Positions 1 to 8,122 of a DNA stretch of 18,306 bases are shown here, piece after piece. The DNA comes from Gp6-AA40 sp050742535 (lineage in GTDB: Bacteria > Acidobacteriota > Vicinamibacteria > Vicinamibacterales > UBA2999), in NCBI GenBank assembly GCA_050742535.1, contig JBOGIQ010000092.1:1-18306 (forward strand), read 5' to 3'. The position numbers and the translations under genes are program-made. Numbering within the stretch: position 1 is the stretch's first letter; the number at the start of each line of letters is the position of its first letter. The notes beneath the pieces are model-generated. The model was given only the letters and a program-made list of their open reading frames with translations. It made no database searches and had not been told where the DNA came from.

Positions 1-600
1 CTGCGCGCGGAGCGCGTTCAGCCGGCTGCCGAGCCCGCCCTGAAACCGCTGGTTGGCATATTCGTAGTGGGCGCGCGCCGTGTCCCGCGCGCGTTCGTTC
101 AACTCGACGATTCGCCGGCCGGCGATGACGGAGAGATACGCTTCACCAGTTGCCGTGGCGATCGCGCGCCGCGCATCTGCCCGCGCGCGTTCCGACACCG
201 TCACCTGATCCGCTGCCTGATTCCGCTCCGCCCGGCTCACCGGCGTAAACAGCGGGACGGTCAACCCCGTGGTCGTCACCGTCTGCGTTCGCGGCACGAT
301 GCTTTCGCCGCCGAAGCTGGTGACCGGTTCGATCACGTTCGTCGAGAACGAGGCGTCGAGCGCCGGCCGCGTTCGCGCCCGGGCCTGCTGAAAGACCGCC
401 TGCGCGCGGAGTACGCCGGCTGCGGCCTGGCGGACGGTCGGATGGTTGCTCACGGCACGCCGCACCGCCTCCTCGAAGGTCACCTGCTCGAGGGCCTGGG
501 CCGAGACCGCAGATGTCAGCAATGCAAGATGCAAAGTGCAAAGTGCAAACACTGCAGATGCGCCAGCTGCGGTTTGCATTTTAAATTTTGCATTTTGCAT
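1..600 (-). CDS. TolC-like outer-membrane efflux channel, N-terminal part (truncated by window edge)
   Basis: Partial gene reading leftward off the window; 200 codons are visible and the C-terminal half is missing. The translation opens with MQNAKFKMQTAAGASAVFAL, continues through a hydrophobic stretch to an SAVSAQA-type signal-peptidase site near residue 36, and then shows an OMF-like start (LEQVTFEEAVRRAVSNHPTV). The rest is Ala/Gln/Arg-rich helix typical of TolC/NodT-family proteins (QVTVSERARADARRAIATAT, AHYEYANQRFQGG). These proteins form the trimeric outer-membrane duct of RND pumps. The gene is last in the operon, starting 7 nt after the pump stop codon. I chose ATG at 600; ATG at 579 (MQTAAGAS...) is an alternative. 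Neither has a clear Shine-Dalgarno sequence. The first ~26 codons lie inside an A/T-rich inverted repeat (521-601), unlike the G+C-rich remainder. Confidence 0.85.
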   Translation of the reverse strand, partial: MQNAKFKMQTAAGASAVFALCTLHLALLTSAVSAQALEQVTFEEAVRRAVSNHPTVRQAAAGVLRAQAVFQQARARTRPALDASFSTNVIEPVTSFGGESIVPRTQTVTTTGLTVPLFTPVSRAERNQAADQVTVSERARADARRAIATATGEAYLSVIAGRRIVELNERARDTARAHYEYANQRFQGGLGSRLNALRAQ

Positions 601-601
601 T
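521..601. repeat. A/T-rich imperfect inverted repeat overlapping the channel-gene start
   Basis: The arms are 521-550 (built from TGCAAA/TGCAAG units) and 572-601 (its near reverse complement, TTTGCATTTTAAATTTTGCA type). Of 30 pairs about 5 mismatch, mostly G/A changes that could still form G-U pairs in RNA. The 21-nt spacer 551-571 can itself pair through GCAG (554-557) and CTGC (567-570). Base composition contrasts sharply with the surrounding coding DNA. I recall similar KCKMQN/FAFCILHF-type translations scattered through unrelated bacterial genomes (memory, unchecked), which suggests an intergenic repeat family that has invaded this gene start. Confidence 0.7.
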
Positions 602-607
602 TCATGG

Positions 608-3600
608 CTACGCATGCGCGGCCGCTCCTTCCTGCCTCCGCCCGGGAATCACCGTGCGTACGAGCACGTAAAGAATTGGAATGAACATGATGTTGAGAAA
701 CGTCGCGAAGAGCATGCCGCCGGCAACCGCGGTACCGACGGAATGGCGTCCTTCCTGACCGGCGCCTGTTGCGAGCACGAGCGGCATGACCCCGAGGATG
801 AACGCCAGCGACGTCATCAGGATTGGACGGAGCCGGATCCGGGCGGCCTCCACGGCCGCGTCGATGACCGAACGTCCCCGTTCGCGAAGCTGCTCCGCGA
901 ACTCGACGATCAGGATCGAGTTCTTCGCCGCGAGGCCGATCAGCATCACCAGGCCGATCTGGCAATACAGATCGTTCTGAAGTCCGCGCGCCCACTGTGC
1001 CGACAGCGCGCCGAGCACGCCGAGCGGAACGCCAAGCAGGACGATGAACGGCAGCACCAGCGATTCGTACTGCGCCGCCAGCGTCAGGTAGACGAGCAGC
1101 ATCGCGATTCCGAAAATCGCGATCGACTGTCCGCCCGCTTTGATCTCTTCGAGTGAGATCCCGGACCACGCGTACCCGAATCCCTGCGGCAGCGCGGTTG
1201 CGGCGAGGCGTTCCATCTCGGCAAGCGCCTGTCCGGAGCTCACGCCCGGCGCCGCGGTGCCGGTGATCTGCGCCGATCGGAACAGGTTGAAGTGCGTAAT
1301 CACCTGCGGCGCCGTGGTCTCGCGCACACGGACCACGCTGGCGAGCGGCACCATGTCCCCTCTTGTCGTGCGCGCGTAGTACTGGCCGAGATCCGCTGGA
1401 TCCGACCGGTACGCCTTGTCGGCCTGCACATAGACGCGGTAGGCGCGGTTGTTGAAGTCGAAGTCGTTCACGTACGCCGAGCCGAGATAGATCTGCATCG
1501 CGTTCGTGATCTCGCTGATCGGCAGCCCGAGGCTGCGCGCCTTCTCGCGATCGATGTCGACCGCCAGCTGCGGATCGTTGGCGGTGAACTGGCTGAAGAC
1601 TCCGGCGACGCGGGTTGACGTCTGCGATGCGCCGACGAGGGCGAAGACGGCGTTCCCGAGCGCTTCGACGTTCCCGGCGCCGCCGCCTTGATCGAGCACC
1701 TCCATAGAGAAGCCGCCGACGTTCCCGATGTTGATGCCTGGCGGCGCAAACGGGACGACGAGCCCACCCTGGATTGCCGACAGCGGTCCGCGGAGGCGGG
1801 GCAGCAGCGCCTGGATGCGTTCTTCGCGCTGCTCGCGTTCGTCGAACGGCTTGAGCAGCGTGAAGACAATCCCCTGGTTCGGCCCTGCTCCGGTGAAGCT
1901 GAAGCCGAGCAGCGAGAACACCGACTCGACTTCCGGCGTGGCCAGCAGGATCTTTTCCGCCTCCTTGACCACGCCGGTCGTGTACTCCAGCGATGCGCCG
2001 GGCGGCGCCTGGACGATCGAGACGAAGTACCCGGCGTCTTCCTCCGGGATGAACGCCGACGGCACGCGGTTGTAGACGTAATACGTCACACCGAGCAGGC
2101 CGACGAAGATCACCGCCATCGCCCACCGTGCGCGCATCAGCCCGCGGACGCCGCGGACATAGACGTTGGTGCCGGCGTGGAGCACCCGCTCGAGCGCGCC
2201 GAAGAACGCGCCTGCCTGCGACGGGTCGTGGCGGAGCAGCAGCGCCGAGAGCGCCGGCGTCAACGTCAGCGCGTTGAACGCTGAGATGGCGACGGAGAAC
2301 GCGATGGTGATTGCGAACTGCTGGTACAGCCGGCCCGTCGTGCCGGGGAAGAACGCGACCGGCACGAAGACCGCGATGAGGACCAGAGCCGTCGCGATGA
2401 CCGCGCCGAAGACCTCGCGCATGGCGTCCGATGCCGCCTGCCGCGGCGTCTTCCCGTACTCCTGGATATGCCGCTCGACGTTCTCGATGACCACGATCGC
2501 ATCGTCCACGACGATGCCCGTGGCAAGCACGATGGCAAAGAGCGTCAGCGTGTTGATCGAGAAGTCGAGCAGGTGCACGAACGCGAACGCACCCACGAGA
2601 GACACCGGCAGCGTCAGCGCCGGGATGAGCGTTGCGCGCCAGCTCTGAAGGAACAGGAACATGACCAGCACGACCAGGACGATCGCGATTCCCAGCGTCT
2701 CGACGACTTCTCGAATCGATTCCTGAATCACCGTCGTCGTGTCGAAGGCGATGCTGTATTCGAGGCCCGGTGGGAACGATCGGCCCAGCCGCGTCATTTC
2801 CTCGGTGACGCCGCGCTGAATTTCGAGCGCGTTGGCGGTTGGCAGGGCCAGAACGCCGAAGCCGACGCCCTCGATTCCCTGGAAACGCAGCTGCGAGGAG
2901 TAGCTTTCCGCGCCCAGCTCCACGTCGGCGACGTCGCCGAGCCGGACCAGCGTGCCGTCCGGCGCCGACTTGACGATGACGTTCTCGAACTCGTTCTGCT
3001 CGCGGAGGCGGCCCGCCGCGCGAACGCTGATTTGATAGGTCTGTCCCGCTCGTGCCGGCGCATCGCCGACCATTCCCGCCGCGACGTTCACGTTCTGCTC
3101 GCGCAGCGCGTCCACCACGTCGCCCGCCGTCAGCGCGCGCGCCGCGAGACGGTTCGGGTCGAGCCAGACGCGCATCGAGTAGCGCCCCGCCCCGAAGACC
3201 TGTACGTCGGCGACGCCAGGCACCCGCTTGAGCGCGTCGCGGATGAACACGTCCACGTAGTTCGAGACGAAGTTCGAGTCGTATTCGCCGCGCTTCGAGT
3301 ACAACGCCACGGCCGACACGAAGTTCTGGCTGACTTTCTGAACGGTGACGCCGAGCTGGCGGACCTCGCCCGGCAGCCGTCCGAGCACCTGGTTCACGCG
3401 GTTCTGCACGTCCACCGCCGCGATATCCGGATTGCGGGTGACCTCGAACGTGATGGTGATCGTGCTGATGCCGCTGTTGGTGCTCGACGAGGACATGTAC
3501 GTCATCCCCTCGACGCCGTTGATCGCCTGCTCGAGCGGCGTGGTGACGGCGGCCTCGACCGTCTCGGCGTTCGCTCCGGTGTAGACAGCGGTCACCGAGA

Positions 3601-3730
3601 CCGTGGGAGGTGTGACTTCCGGGTACCACGCGATCGGCATCACCGGGATTGCCAGTGCACCGGCGAGGACGATGACGAGCGAGCACACGGCCGCGAGGAT
3701 CGGCCGCCGGATGAAGGTATCGACAAACAT
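608..3730 (-). CDS. RND-family multidrug efflux pump, inner-membrane permease (AcrB/HAE1 type)
   Basis: A 1040-residue protein, the usual length for hydrophobe/amphiphile RND pumps. It begins MFVDTFIRRPILAAVCSLVI, the classic first membrane helix, followed by a large porter loop, a second helix block (~343-500), a second porter loop and a final helix block (~868-1030). The proton-relay residues are present: the DD pair at 409-410 in GIVVDDAIVVIENVERH, and Lys 936 in LIGLAAKNSILIVEFAEQL, equivalent to AcrB D407/D408 and K940. It should exchange protons for drugs or other amphiphiles taken from the periplasm or membrane, working with the adaptor upstream and the channel downstream. The ATG at 3730 has a GAGGG ribosome-binding site that overlaps the adaptor's TGA. 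Substrate cannot be read from sequence. Confidence 0.96.
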   Translation of the reverse strand: MFVDTFIRRPILAAVCSLVIVLAGALAIPVMPIAWYPEVTPPTVSVTAVYTGANAETVEAAVTTPLEQAINGVEGMTYMSSSSTNSGISTITITFEVTRNPDIAAVDVQNRVNQVLGRLPGEVRQLGVTVQKVSQNFVSAVALYSKRGEYDSNFVSNYVDVFIRDALKRVPGVADVQVFGAGRYSMRVWLDPNRLAARALTAGDVVDALREQNVNVAAGMVGDAPARAGQTYQISVRAAGRLREQNEFENVIVKSAPDGTLVRLGDVADVELGAESYSSQLRFQGIEGVGFGVLALPTANALEIQRGVTEEMTRLGRSFPPGLEYSIAFDTTTVIQESIREVVETLGIAIVLVVLVMFLFLQSWRATLIPALTLPVSLVGAFAFVHLLDFSINTLTLFAIVLATGIVVDDAIVVIENVERHIQEYGKTPRQAASDAMREVFGAVIATALVLIAVFVPVAFFPGTTGRLYQQFAITIAFSVAISAFNALTLTPALSALLLRHDPSQAGAFFGALERVLHAGTNVYVRGVRGLMRARWAMAVIFVGLLGVTYYVYNRVPSAFIPEEDAGYFVSIVQAPPGASLEYTTGVVKEAEKILLATPEVESVFSLLGFSFTGAGPNQGIVFTLLKPFDEREQREERIQALLPRLRGPLSAIQGGLVVPFAPPGINIGNVGGFSMEVLDQGGGAGNVEALGNAVFALVGASQTSTRVAGVFSQFTANDPQLAVDIDREKARSLGLPISEITNAMQIYLGSAYVNDFDFNNRAYRVYVQADKAYRSDPADLGQYYARTTRGDMVPLASVVRVRETTAPQVITHFNLFRSAQITGTAAPGVSSGQALAEMERLAATALPQGFGYAWSGISLEEIKAGGQSIAIFGIAMLLVYLTLAAQYESLVLPFIVLLGVPLGVLGALSAQWARGLQNDLYCQIGLVMLIGLAAKNSILIVEFAEQLRERGRSVIDAAVEAARIRLRPILMTSLAFILGVMPLVLATGAGQEGRHSVGTAVAGGMLFATFLNIMFIPILYVLVRTVIPGRRQEGAAAHA

Positions 3731-3737
3731 AGTGCCC

Positions 3738-4853
3738 TCAGCCCACCTTTACAGGGGATCCATCGCCGATCTTCTGCACGTTCGAGACGATCACGCGCTC
3801 GCCGGCCGCCAGCCCGCGTAGGACGACGTAGCTGTCGTCGACGACGGTGCCTACCGTGATCGGTTTCTGACGCGCCACGACCTTGTCGCCGGTGCCTTCG
3901 GCCACGAACACGAAGTGCTGTCCAGCGATTCGGTTGACGGCGACGACCGGCACCACCAGCGCCGGTTCGTTGCTGAACACGAGGCGCGCCTTCACGTACT
4001 GCATCACGCGCAGCCCCGGTGGCCGCCGCTGCAGCGTCGCCTTGACCAGCACCGATTGCGTCGCGTCGTCGGCGCGCGGGGCTATGAACGTCACGGGATT
4101 CGAGGCGATGACCTTTCCTGCATCGTCGAGCAGCTCGACGGCGAGGCCCGGCTTCAACTCGGTTGCCCGCTCGAGCGGCACGTTGAGGTACGCTTCGAGT
4201 CCCTCGGCCTGGTCGATCGTCGTAATCGGCGTCGCCGTCGTCACGCGATCGCCCTCGCGTACCGGGATCTCGCCGACGATCCCGGCAACGGGCGCGATCA
4301 CGCGGTAGTACTGCAGCTGGACTTCGTTTTCCTTGATCTGCGATCGCACCGCGGTCAGCTGCGCCTCGGCGTTCTTGTAGGCCGTCTCAGCCTGCTCCAG
4401 TTCGGCCAGGCTGACGGCTCCCGCCTGGTGCAGTTTCTTCATGCGCGTGATTTGCTGTGTGGCAAATGCGAGGTCGGCCTCGCGTGCGGCGACCTGCGAT
4501 TCGAGCGTTGTAATCGAGGCTTGCTGCCGATCGGGGTCGATCTGGATCAGCGGCTGGCCGGAGCGGACCTGATCCCCGGCTTTGACGAAAATGCGTCGGA
4601 TGAAGCCCTCGACCTGCGGCTGGATCGTCGTCGATCGCAGGGATCGGATCGTGGCCACGAACTCGGACGCTTGCGGGACCGGTTTCGGTTCGAGTGTCAA
4701 AGTCATGACGTCGGTCGGCGGCAGCGCAGCCGCACCGCCCGCGCCTGATGCCGGCTCCTGATTGCCGCGGCACGCGGCGGCGCTGCTGGCGGCGACGAGG
4801 AGAAACAGCGCAAAGAGCCGTGAAATCGAGCTGTTCAACGGAAGATGAGTCAT
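3738..4853 (-). CDS. Periplasmic adaptor (membrane-fusion) lipoprotein of the RND pump
   Basis: HlyD/AcrA-family adaptor, 371 residues from the ATG at 4853. It opens MTHLPLNSSISRLFALFLLV followed by AASSAAAC; Cys 28 is a plausible but non-ideal lipobox cysteine, so it is probably inner-membrane anchored. Then come the first beta-barrel strand, the biotinyl-lipoyl half motif (QPQVEGFIRRIFVKAGDQVR, GQPLIQIDP), an alpha-hairpin (ESQVAAREADLAFATQQITR through IKENEVQLQYYRVIAPVAGI), the second lipoyl half and the C-terminal membrane-proximal domain. The adaptor links the pump to the TolC-like channel. An in-frame ATG 15 codons upstream (4898) would put charged residues before the signal peptide and is less likely. 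It is first in the operon, 7 nt from the pump start. Confidence 0.93.
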   Translation of the reverse strand: MTHLPLNSSISRLFALFLLVAASSAAACRGNQEPASGAGGAAALPPTDVMTLTLEPKPVPQASEFVATIRSLRSTTIQPQVEGFIRRIFVKAGDQVRSGQPLIQIDPDRQQASITTLESQVAAREADLAFATQQITRMKKLHQAGAVSLAELEQAETAYKNAEAQLTAVRSQIKENEVQLQYYRVIAPVAGIVGEIPVREGDRVTTATPITTIDQAEGLEAYLNVPLERATELKPGLAVELLDDAGKVIASNPVTFIAPRADDATQSVLVKATLQRRPPGLRVMQYVKARLVFSNEPALVVPVVAVNRIAGQHFVFVAEGTGDKVVARQKPITVGTVVDDSYVVLRGLAAGERVIVSNVQKIGDGSPVKVG

Positions 4854-4957
4854 GATGACGCGTCCAGTTGTTAGACTCCTGCCCGAAGGAAAAATCACCG
4901 CCGCGGACGTTGGCGTGAAGTTGTCGGGGTGGGCGACAGGAACGAAGCGGAATCTTT

Positions 4958-4986
4958 TCTATATCAGTAAAACCGACGAAGTCCAA
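4958..4986 (-). promoter_or_regulatory. Candidate sigma-70-type promoter for the efflux operon
   Basis: Read on the minus strand, TTGGAC (4981-4986) is followed after exactly 17 nt by TATAGA (4958-4963), with a TG one base upstream of the -10, giving an extended -10. This is the only A/T-rich patch in the 156-bp gap between the adaptor gene and the divergent pseudouridine synthase gene. Transcription would start near 4950 and leave a leader of roughly 100 nt before the adaptor ATG. The -35 matches consensus at only 3 of 6 positions. Confidence 0.45.
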
Positions 4987-5000
4987 GCGAAGTTACGCGG

Positions 5001-5016
5001 GCGTCACCGGTGACGC
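5001..5016. promoter_or_regulatory. Perfect 16-bp palindrome across the pseudouridine synthase start codon
   Basis: GCGTCACCGGTGACGC is exactly self-complementary, and the GTG start codon (5010-5012) lies in its right half. It could be a repressor operator or an RNA hairpin or dimer site that masks the start; an accidental palindrome in G+C-rich DNA is also possible. No second copy was noticed in the window. Confidence 0.35.
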
Positions 5017-5729
5017 GGCCGCTGAAGACGCTCGAGCGCGTGCTGTCGAAGGCCGGCGCCGGTTCGAGGGTGGACGCCTGCCGCTGGATACGCGCCGGGC
5101 GGGTCAAGGTCAACGGCCAGGTCGTGCGCGATCCGGATACCTGGATCGACATGCAGCGCGATCGGGTGCGTCTGGACGGAAAGCCGTTGCAGGCCCGCGA
5201 CCGTGTCTACCTGCTCCTGTATAAGCCGACCGGTTATCTGACGACCTACCGCGACCCGAAGGGCCGGCCGACGGTCTACGACCTGATTGCCGACCTCGGC
5301 ACCTTCGCCTCGCCGGTCGGGCGCCTCGATCTCGATACCTCCGGCCTGCTGCTGATGACCAACGACAATCAGCTGGCGGAGCGTGTCACGAATCCCGAGT
5401 CGCACGTGCCGAAGACGTATCTCGTCAAGGCCTCGATGCGCCTCACCGACGAACAGCTGCAGCGGCTGCGCGACGGTGTCGATCTGGCCGACGGGCCCAC
5501 GCGTCCCGCGCGCGTACGCCGCGTGCGCGACTCGGAGAAGTACACCCATCTGGAAATCACGCTGACCGAAGGCCGGAACCGTCAGGTCAGACGGATGATC
5601 GAGGCGCTTGGCGCGACGGTGCTGAAGCTGGTGCGCGTGCAGATCGGATCGATCTCGATCGGCACGCTGCCGATCGGCAAGTGGCGGCTGCTGACCGCTG
5701 CAGAAGTGCAGGCGCTACGAAAAAGTTGA
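5010..5729 (+). CDS. rRNA pseudouridine synthase, RsuA/RluB family
   Basis: A 239-residue protein starting at GTG 5010 with an S4 RNA-binding domain first (residues ~5-50; LERVLSKAGAGSRVDACRWI, GRVKVNGQVV). The catalytic domain follows, with GRLDLDTSGLLLMTND at 104-119; Asp 107 is the expected catalytic aspartate of the GRLD motif. The C-terminal EGRNRQVRRMIEALG signature is also present. These enzymes isomerise a specific uridine in 16S (RsuA) or 23S (RluB/E/F) rRNA. The S4 domain and length suit RsuA/RluB, but which rRNA site is modified cannot be decided here. It is transcribed divergently from the efflux operon and converges on the epimerase gene, whose stop codon is 8 bp away. No strong Shine-Dalgarno sequence precedes the GTG. 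Confidence 0.93.
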   Translation: MTRPLKTLERVLSKAGAGSRVDACRWIRAGRVKVNGQVVRDPDTWIDMQRDRVRLDGKPLQARDRVYLLLYKPTGYLTTYRDPKGRPTVYDLIADLGTFASPVGRLDLDTSGLLLMTNDNQLAERVTNPESHVPKTYLVKASMRLTDEQLQRLRDGVDLADGPTRPARVRRVRDSEKYTHLEITLTEGRNRQVRRMIEALGATVLKLVRVQIGSISIGTLPIGKWRLLTAAEVQALRKS

Positions 5730-5737
5730 GGCGCCGG

Positions 5738-6694
5738 CTACGTGCCGCTGTAACCCTTGAAACCAATCGCCCGCGCGAGTGAGCTGCGCGGTTCCTGGCC
5801 GGCCTCGAGAATGCGGATGGCCTGCGCGAAGTCATATCGTGGCTGCCATCCGAGGTCCTCGCGAGCGCGCGCGTTCACGTAGACCCGATCGATGCGCGGA
5901 AACATGTGCCACCGCAGCCTTCGGTACACATCGCGATACTGTGGCACGTAACGCTCGACTACGGCCGGCGCGTCTGTCGCAAGTTCGGAAAGATCGCTGC
6001 GCGTAAACGGCGTGGTGGCGGTCATGATGTATCGCCCGAATCCGATCGTCGCCGCTTTGTCCAGCGCCAACAGGTGAGCCGAGACGGCGTCGTCCAAGTC
6101 GACGCGCCGATACAACAGCTCATTGACCTTCGCATTCAAGCCGTCATACGCGGCCCGCACCGCCGCGTCGTCATCAGGCTCGAAAAAGAACCTCGACGTT
6201 CGCAGTATCAGGCAAGGCAACCGATCGGTCTGGTGAAAAAGCTCGCACAAGTCTTCGGCGGCGGTCTTGCTGACACCGTAAATATTCTTCGGCACGGAGG
6301 CGACGTCTTCCGTTATCCATGCCGCCGGCGAGCCCGGCGGCGGCTGCAGTGCGCGACCGAAAGCGCTCGTCGTGCTGGTCAGCACGAACGCCGTCACGCC
6401 GCGCTCAATCGCCGCTTCAAGGAGGTTCAGGGTGCCGGCGATATTCGCGGCAACGAACTCCCGGCGCGGGTGCGTTGCGACATGCGGCTTGTGCAGCGCG
6501 GCCGTATGGAGCACAGCGTGGACGCCGACCCGCATGCATTCGTCGACGAATGAACGATCGGTAACCGATCCCACGCGATCGGTGCACGGACCCGGGTTGA
6601 CGTCCAATCCGACCGCGGCGCGGCCCGCCTGCCGCAGCACGCGCATCAGCGCTTCGCCGAGATGGCCTGAACTGCCGGTGACAAGAATGCTCAT
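5738..6694 (-). CDS. NAD(P)-dependent epimerase/dehydratase (extended SDR)
   Basis: A 318-residue Rossmann enzyme. The nucleotide-binding motif TGSSGHLG is at residues 6-13, an acidic residue (Asp 31) ends the second strand, and the SDR catalytic pair appears as YGVSK (Tyr 139, Lys 143) with a Ser/Thr-rich STTSAFG before it. The layout is that of UDP-sugar epimerase-like extended SDRs, but the substrate loop is unremarkable and the natural substrate cannot be assigned. It is third in a minus-strand group, 56 bp after the metallophosphoesterase gene, so co-transcription is plausible but not certain. No strong ribosome-binding site precedes the ATG. Confidence 0.88.
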   Translation of the reverse strand: MSILVTGSSGHLGEALMRVLRQAGRAAVGLDVNPGPCTDRVGSVTDRSFVDECMRVGVHAVLHTAALHKPHVATHPRREFVAANIAGTLNLLEAAIERGVTAFVLTSTTSAFGRALQPPPGSPAAWITEDVASVPKNIYGVSKTAAEDLCELFHQTDRLPCLILRTSRFFFEPDDDAAVRAAYDGLNAKVNELLYRRVDLDDAVSAHLLALDKAATIGFGRYIMTATTPFTRSDLSELATDAPAVVERYVPQYRDVYRRLRWHMFPRIDRVYVNARAREDLGWQPRYDFAQAIRILEAGQEPRSSLARAIGFKGYSGT

Positions 6695-6750
6695 GACGTG
6701 CGGGGTCTGGTCCGGGGAGCGACCAACGGTCGAAGCCGAGTGGCTGACAG

Positions 6751-7668
6751 CTACGGTCGCAGTACCTGCAGCTTCGCGTCGTCGACGATTTCGAGCACTT
6801 CAACGCGTCCGCCGTAGGCGCGCGACATGCCGACGTCGACCGCCCAGACGCGGTCGCCGCATCTGGCGGTGATTTCCTCGTGGACCGTATGCGCCACGAT
6901 CATCCGGCGCGCGCCGAGAATCTTGAGCGACTCGGCAAGGACGTCACAATCCTCCGGAGTGACATTGGCCGAAAACTGGCGCGTCCACATCACTCGATCG
7001 CCGTCATCCACGCCCAGTGCGGAATCGGGCTCTCCTCGCTCCCCGCGCAGCCAGTCTCGAACCTCGCGGTTGATGCGATCGACGCCGTATCGGGCCCAGC
7101 GCGGGACCACGCCGCCATGCACGAATACCGTCCCGCCGAGCTTGAGGACGACTGGGAGCTCGGCAATCTGCCGCGCGTACGGCCCGCCGGGCATCAGGGC
7201 GGCGCCGCGCGCGCGTTCGCGCGGCGGCAAGTGTCGCAGCCGCGGATCGTCCCGCTTGAGGCCCGCCAGCTGTTCCCACGCGGGGAACGGGTTCGGCCCC
7301 ACGGCCTGGTTGTCGAGCCGTCCGCCGAACACCTCATGGTTCCCGATCAGCGCATGGACGGTCCCGCCAGCCTTGCGCGCCCGGCGCTGCAGATCGAAGA
7401 AGTAATCCAGAACTTCCTTTTCGTCGTCACTGCGCCCGATCAGGTCACCCAGCTGCACGACGGTGAGCGTGCCGCCGATCCATTCGTCGCGGGCGTTGAC
7501 GGCTCCCGCCGTCCGCAGCGCTCTTCGCAGGGCGTCGATGTCCGCGTGGATGTCTCCGATGGCGACGACGCGGCCGTGAGATGCAGACTGAGCACCCCAG
7601 GAACTCCACGCCAGCGTGAGCGTGAGGATGAAGGCGACCGCGACGCTGAGTGTCTTCAAGGGCGACAT
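6751..7668 (-). CDS. Exported or membrane-anchored metallophosphoesterase (PPP-like)
   Basis: A 305-residue protein from ATG 7668, preceded by an AGGTGA ribosome-binding site that overlaps the stop of the upstream gene. Residues 8-25 form a hydrophobic signal or anchor. The calcineurin-type metal motifs are present: GDIH (38-41), GD (74-75), GNHE (109-112), VHGG (183-186) and AHT (259-261), so a two-metal phosphatase site is likely. The layout resembles bacterial Shewanella-like PPP phosphatases. Oddities are GDIHAD instead of GDxHG, and GDLIGR where PPP enzymes have GDxxDRG. It is the middle gene of the minus-strand trio, 7 nt downstream of the lipocalin-like gene. The longer frame starting at 7761 overlaps that gene and is less likely. 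Confidence 0.86.
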   Translation of the reverse strand: MSPLKTLSVAVAFILTLTLAWSSWGAQSASHGRVVAIGDIHADIDALRRALRTAGAVNARDEWIGGTLTVVQLGDLIGRSDDEKEVLDYFFDLQRRARKAGGTVHALIGNHEVFGGRLDNQAVGPNPFPAWEQLAGLKRDDPRLRHLPPRERARGAALMPGGPYARQIAELPVVLKLGGTVFVHGGVVPRWARYGVDRINREVRDWLRGERGEPDSALGVDDGDRVMWTRQFSANVTPEDCDVLAESLKILGARRMIVAHTVHEEITARCGDRVWAVDVGMSRAYGGRVEVLEIVDDAKLQVLRP

Positions 7669-7675
7669 GCGTTGC

Positions 7676-8122
7676 TCACCTGACGCGGTCGTACACGTAC
7701 GTCCAACTCGTGGAACCCTGCGGCGAATCGACCGAGAACTCGCGCGTGAGTTTCCTGCCATCGGCGGACAACGTCGCCTCGATGTGCATCATGATGCCGT
7801 CGTCGCTGCCGCGGTCGATCACCAGGATGTTTCCGCTCCAGGTCATCCGCGCGGTCTGCTTCGCATCGTTGGCGGTGTAGGTGATCGGTTTGCCGTCGGT
7901 CGTGTAGCGAAGGGTCAGGCCGCACGGTTCTCCCGCAGGCCTCGTCTCCTCCGACGTCAGCTCGGGCTCACGGTGCGTCAGCTTCAGGCCGCGGCACTGC
8001 GGCGGTGGAATCAGGCCGAAGTCGCTCTCGGCGGCGTTGATCACCCACTGCCCGGAAAGGTCGGGCTTCGCGGCAGCGCCTGCCGCCTGCGCAGCGAGCA
8101 GCACCAACACCAGCAGAGTCAT
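7676..8122 (-). CDS. Small secreted lipocalin-like hypothetical protein
   Basis: A 148-residue protein with a clear signal peptide (MTLLVLVLLAAQAAGAAA) and then KPDLSGQWVINAAESDFG. It continues with alternating beta-rich segments containing TTDGKPITYT, ARMTWSGNILVIDRG and ATLSADGRKLTREF. This is the pattern of the small 'DLSG-W-lnpakSdfg' lipocalin-like secreted proteins common in Acidobacteriota (from memory). Function is unknown. ATG at 8122 was chosen because it starts the signal peptide and has a TGAGG ribosome-binding site; the frame stays open to 8194 but would overlap the divergent gene. It is first of the minus-strand trio. Confidence 0.75.
   Translation of the reverse strand: MTLLVLVLLAAQAAGAAAKPDLSGQWVINAAESDFGLIPPPQCRGLKLTHREPELTSEETRPAGEPCGLTLRYTTDGKPITYTANDAKQTARMTWSGNILVIDRGSDDGIMMHIEATLSADGRKLTREFSVDSPQGSTSWTYVYDRVR

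Noticed and set aside
143..541. 132-codon minus frame at the left edge
   Set aside because: The neighbouring frame gives a clear TolC-like protein with a signal peptide; this one is compositionally biased and starts inside the hairpin repeat.
516..3686. Minus-strand 1056-codon open frame overlapping the RND pump
   Set aside because: It is a frame-shifted shadow: very Arg/Ala-rich, no family resemblance, and it covers the same DNA and strand as the clearly recognisable pump.
2468..3859. Plus-strand 463-codon open frame antisense to the pump
   Set aside because: Arg/Asp/His-rich shadow typical of high-G+C genes; no recognisable domain, and it runs across the pump-adaptor junction.
7200..7235. 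GC-alternating hairpin (CCGCGCG/CGCGCGG) inside the phosphoesterase gene
   Set aside because: Explained by coding of Arg/Ala-rich residues (PPRERARGAAL); no reason to assign a separate function.
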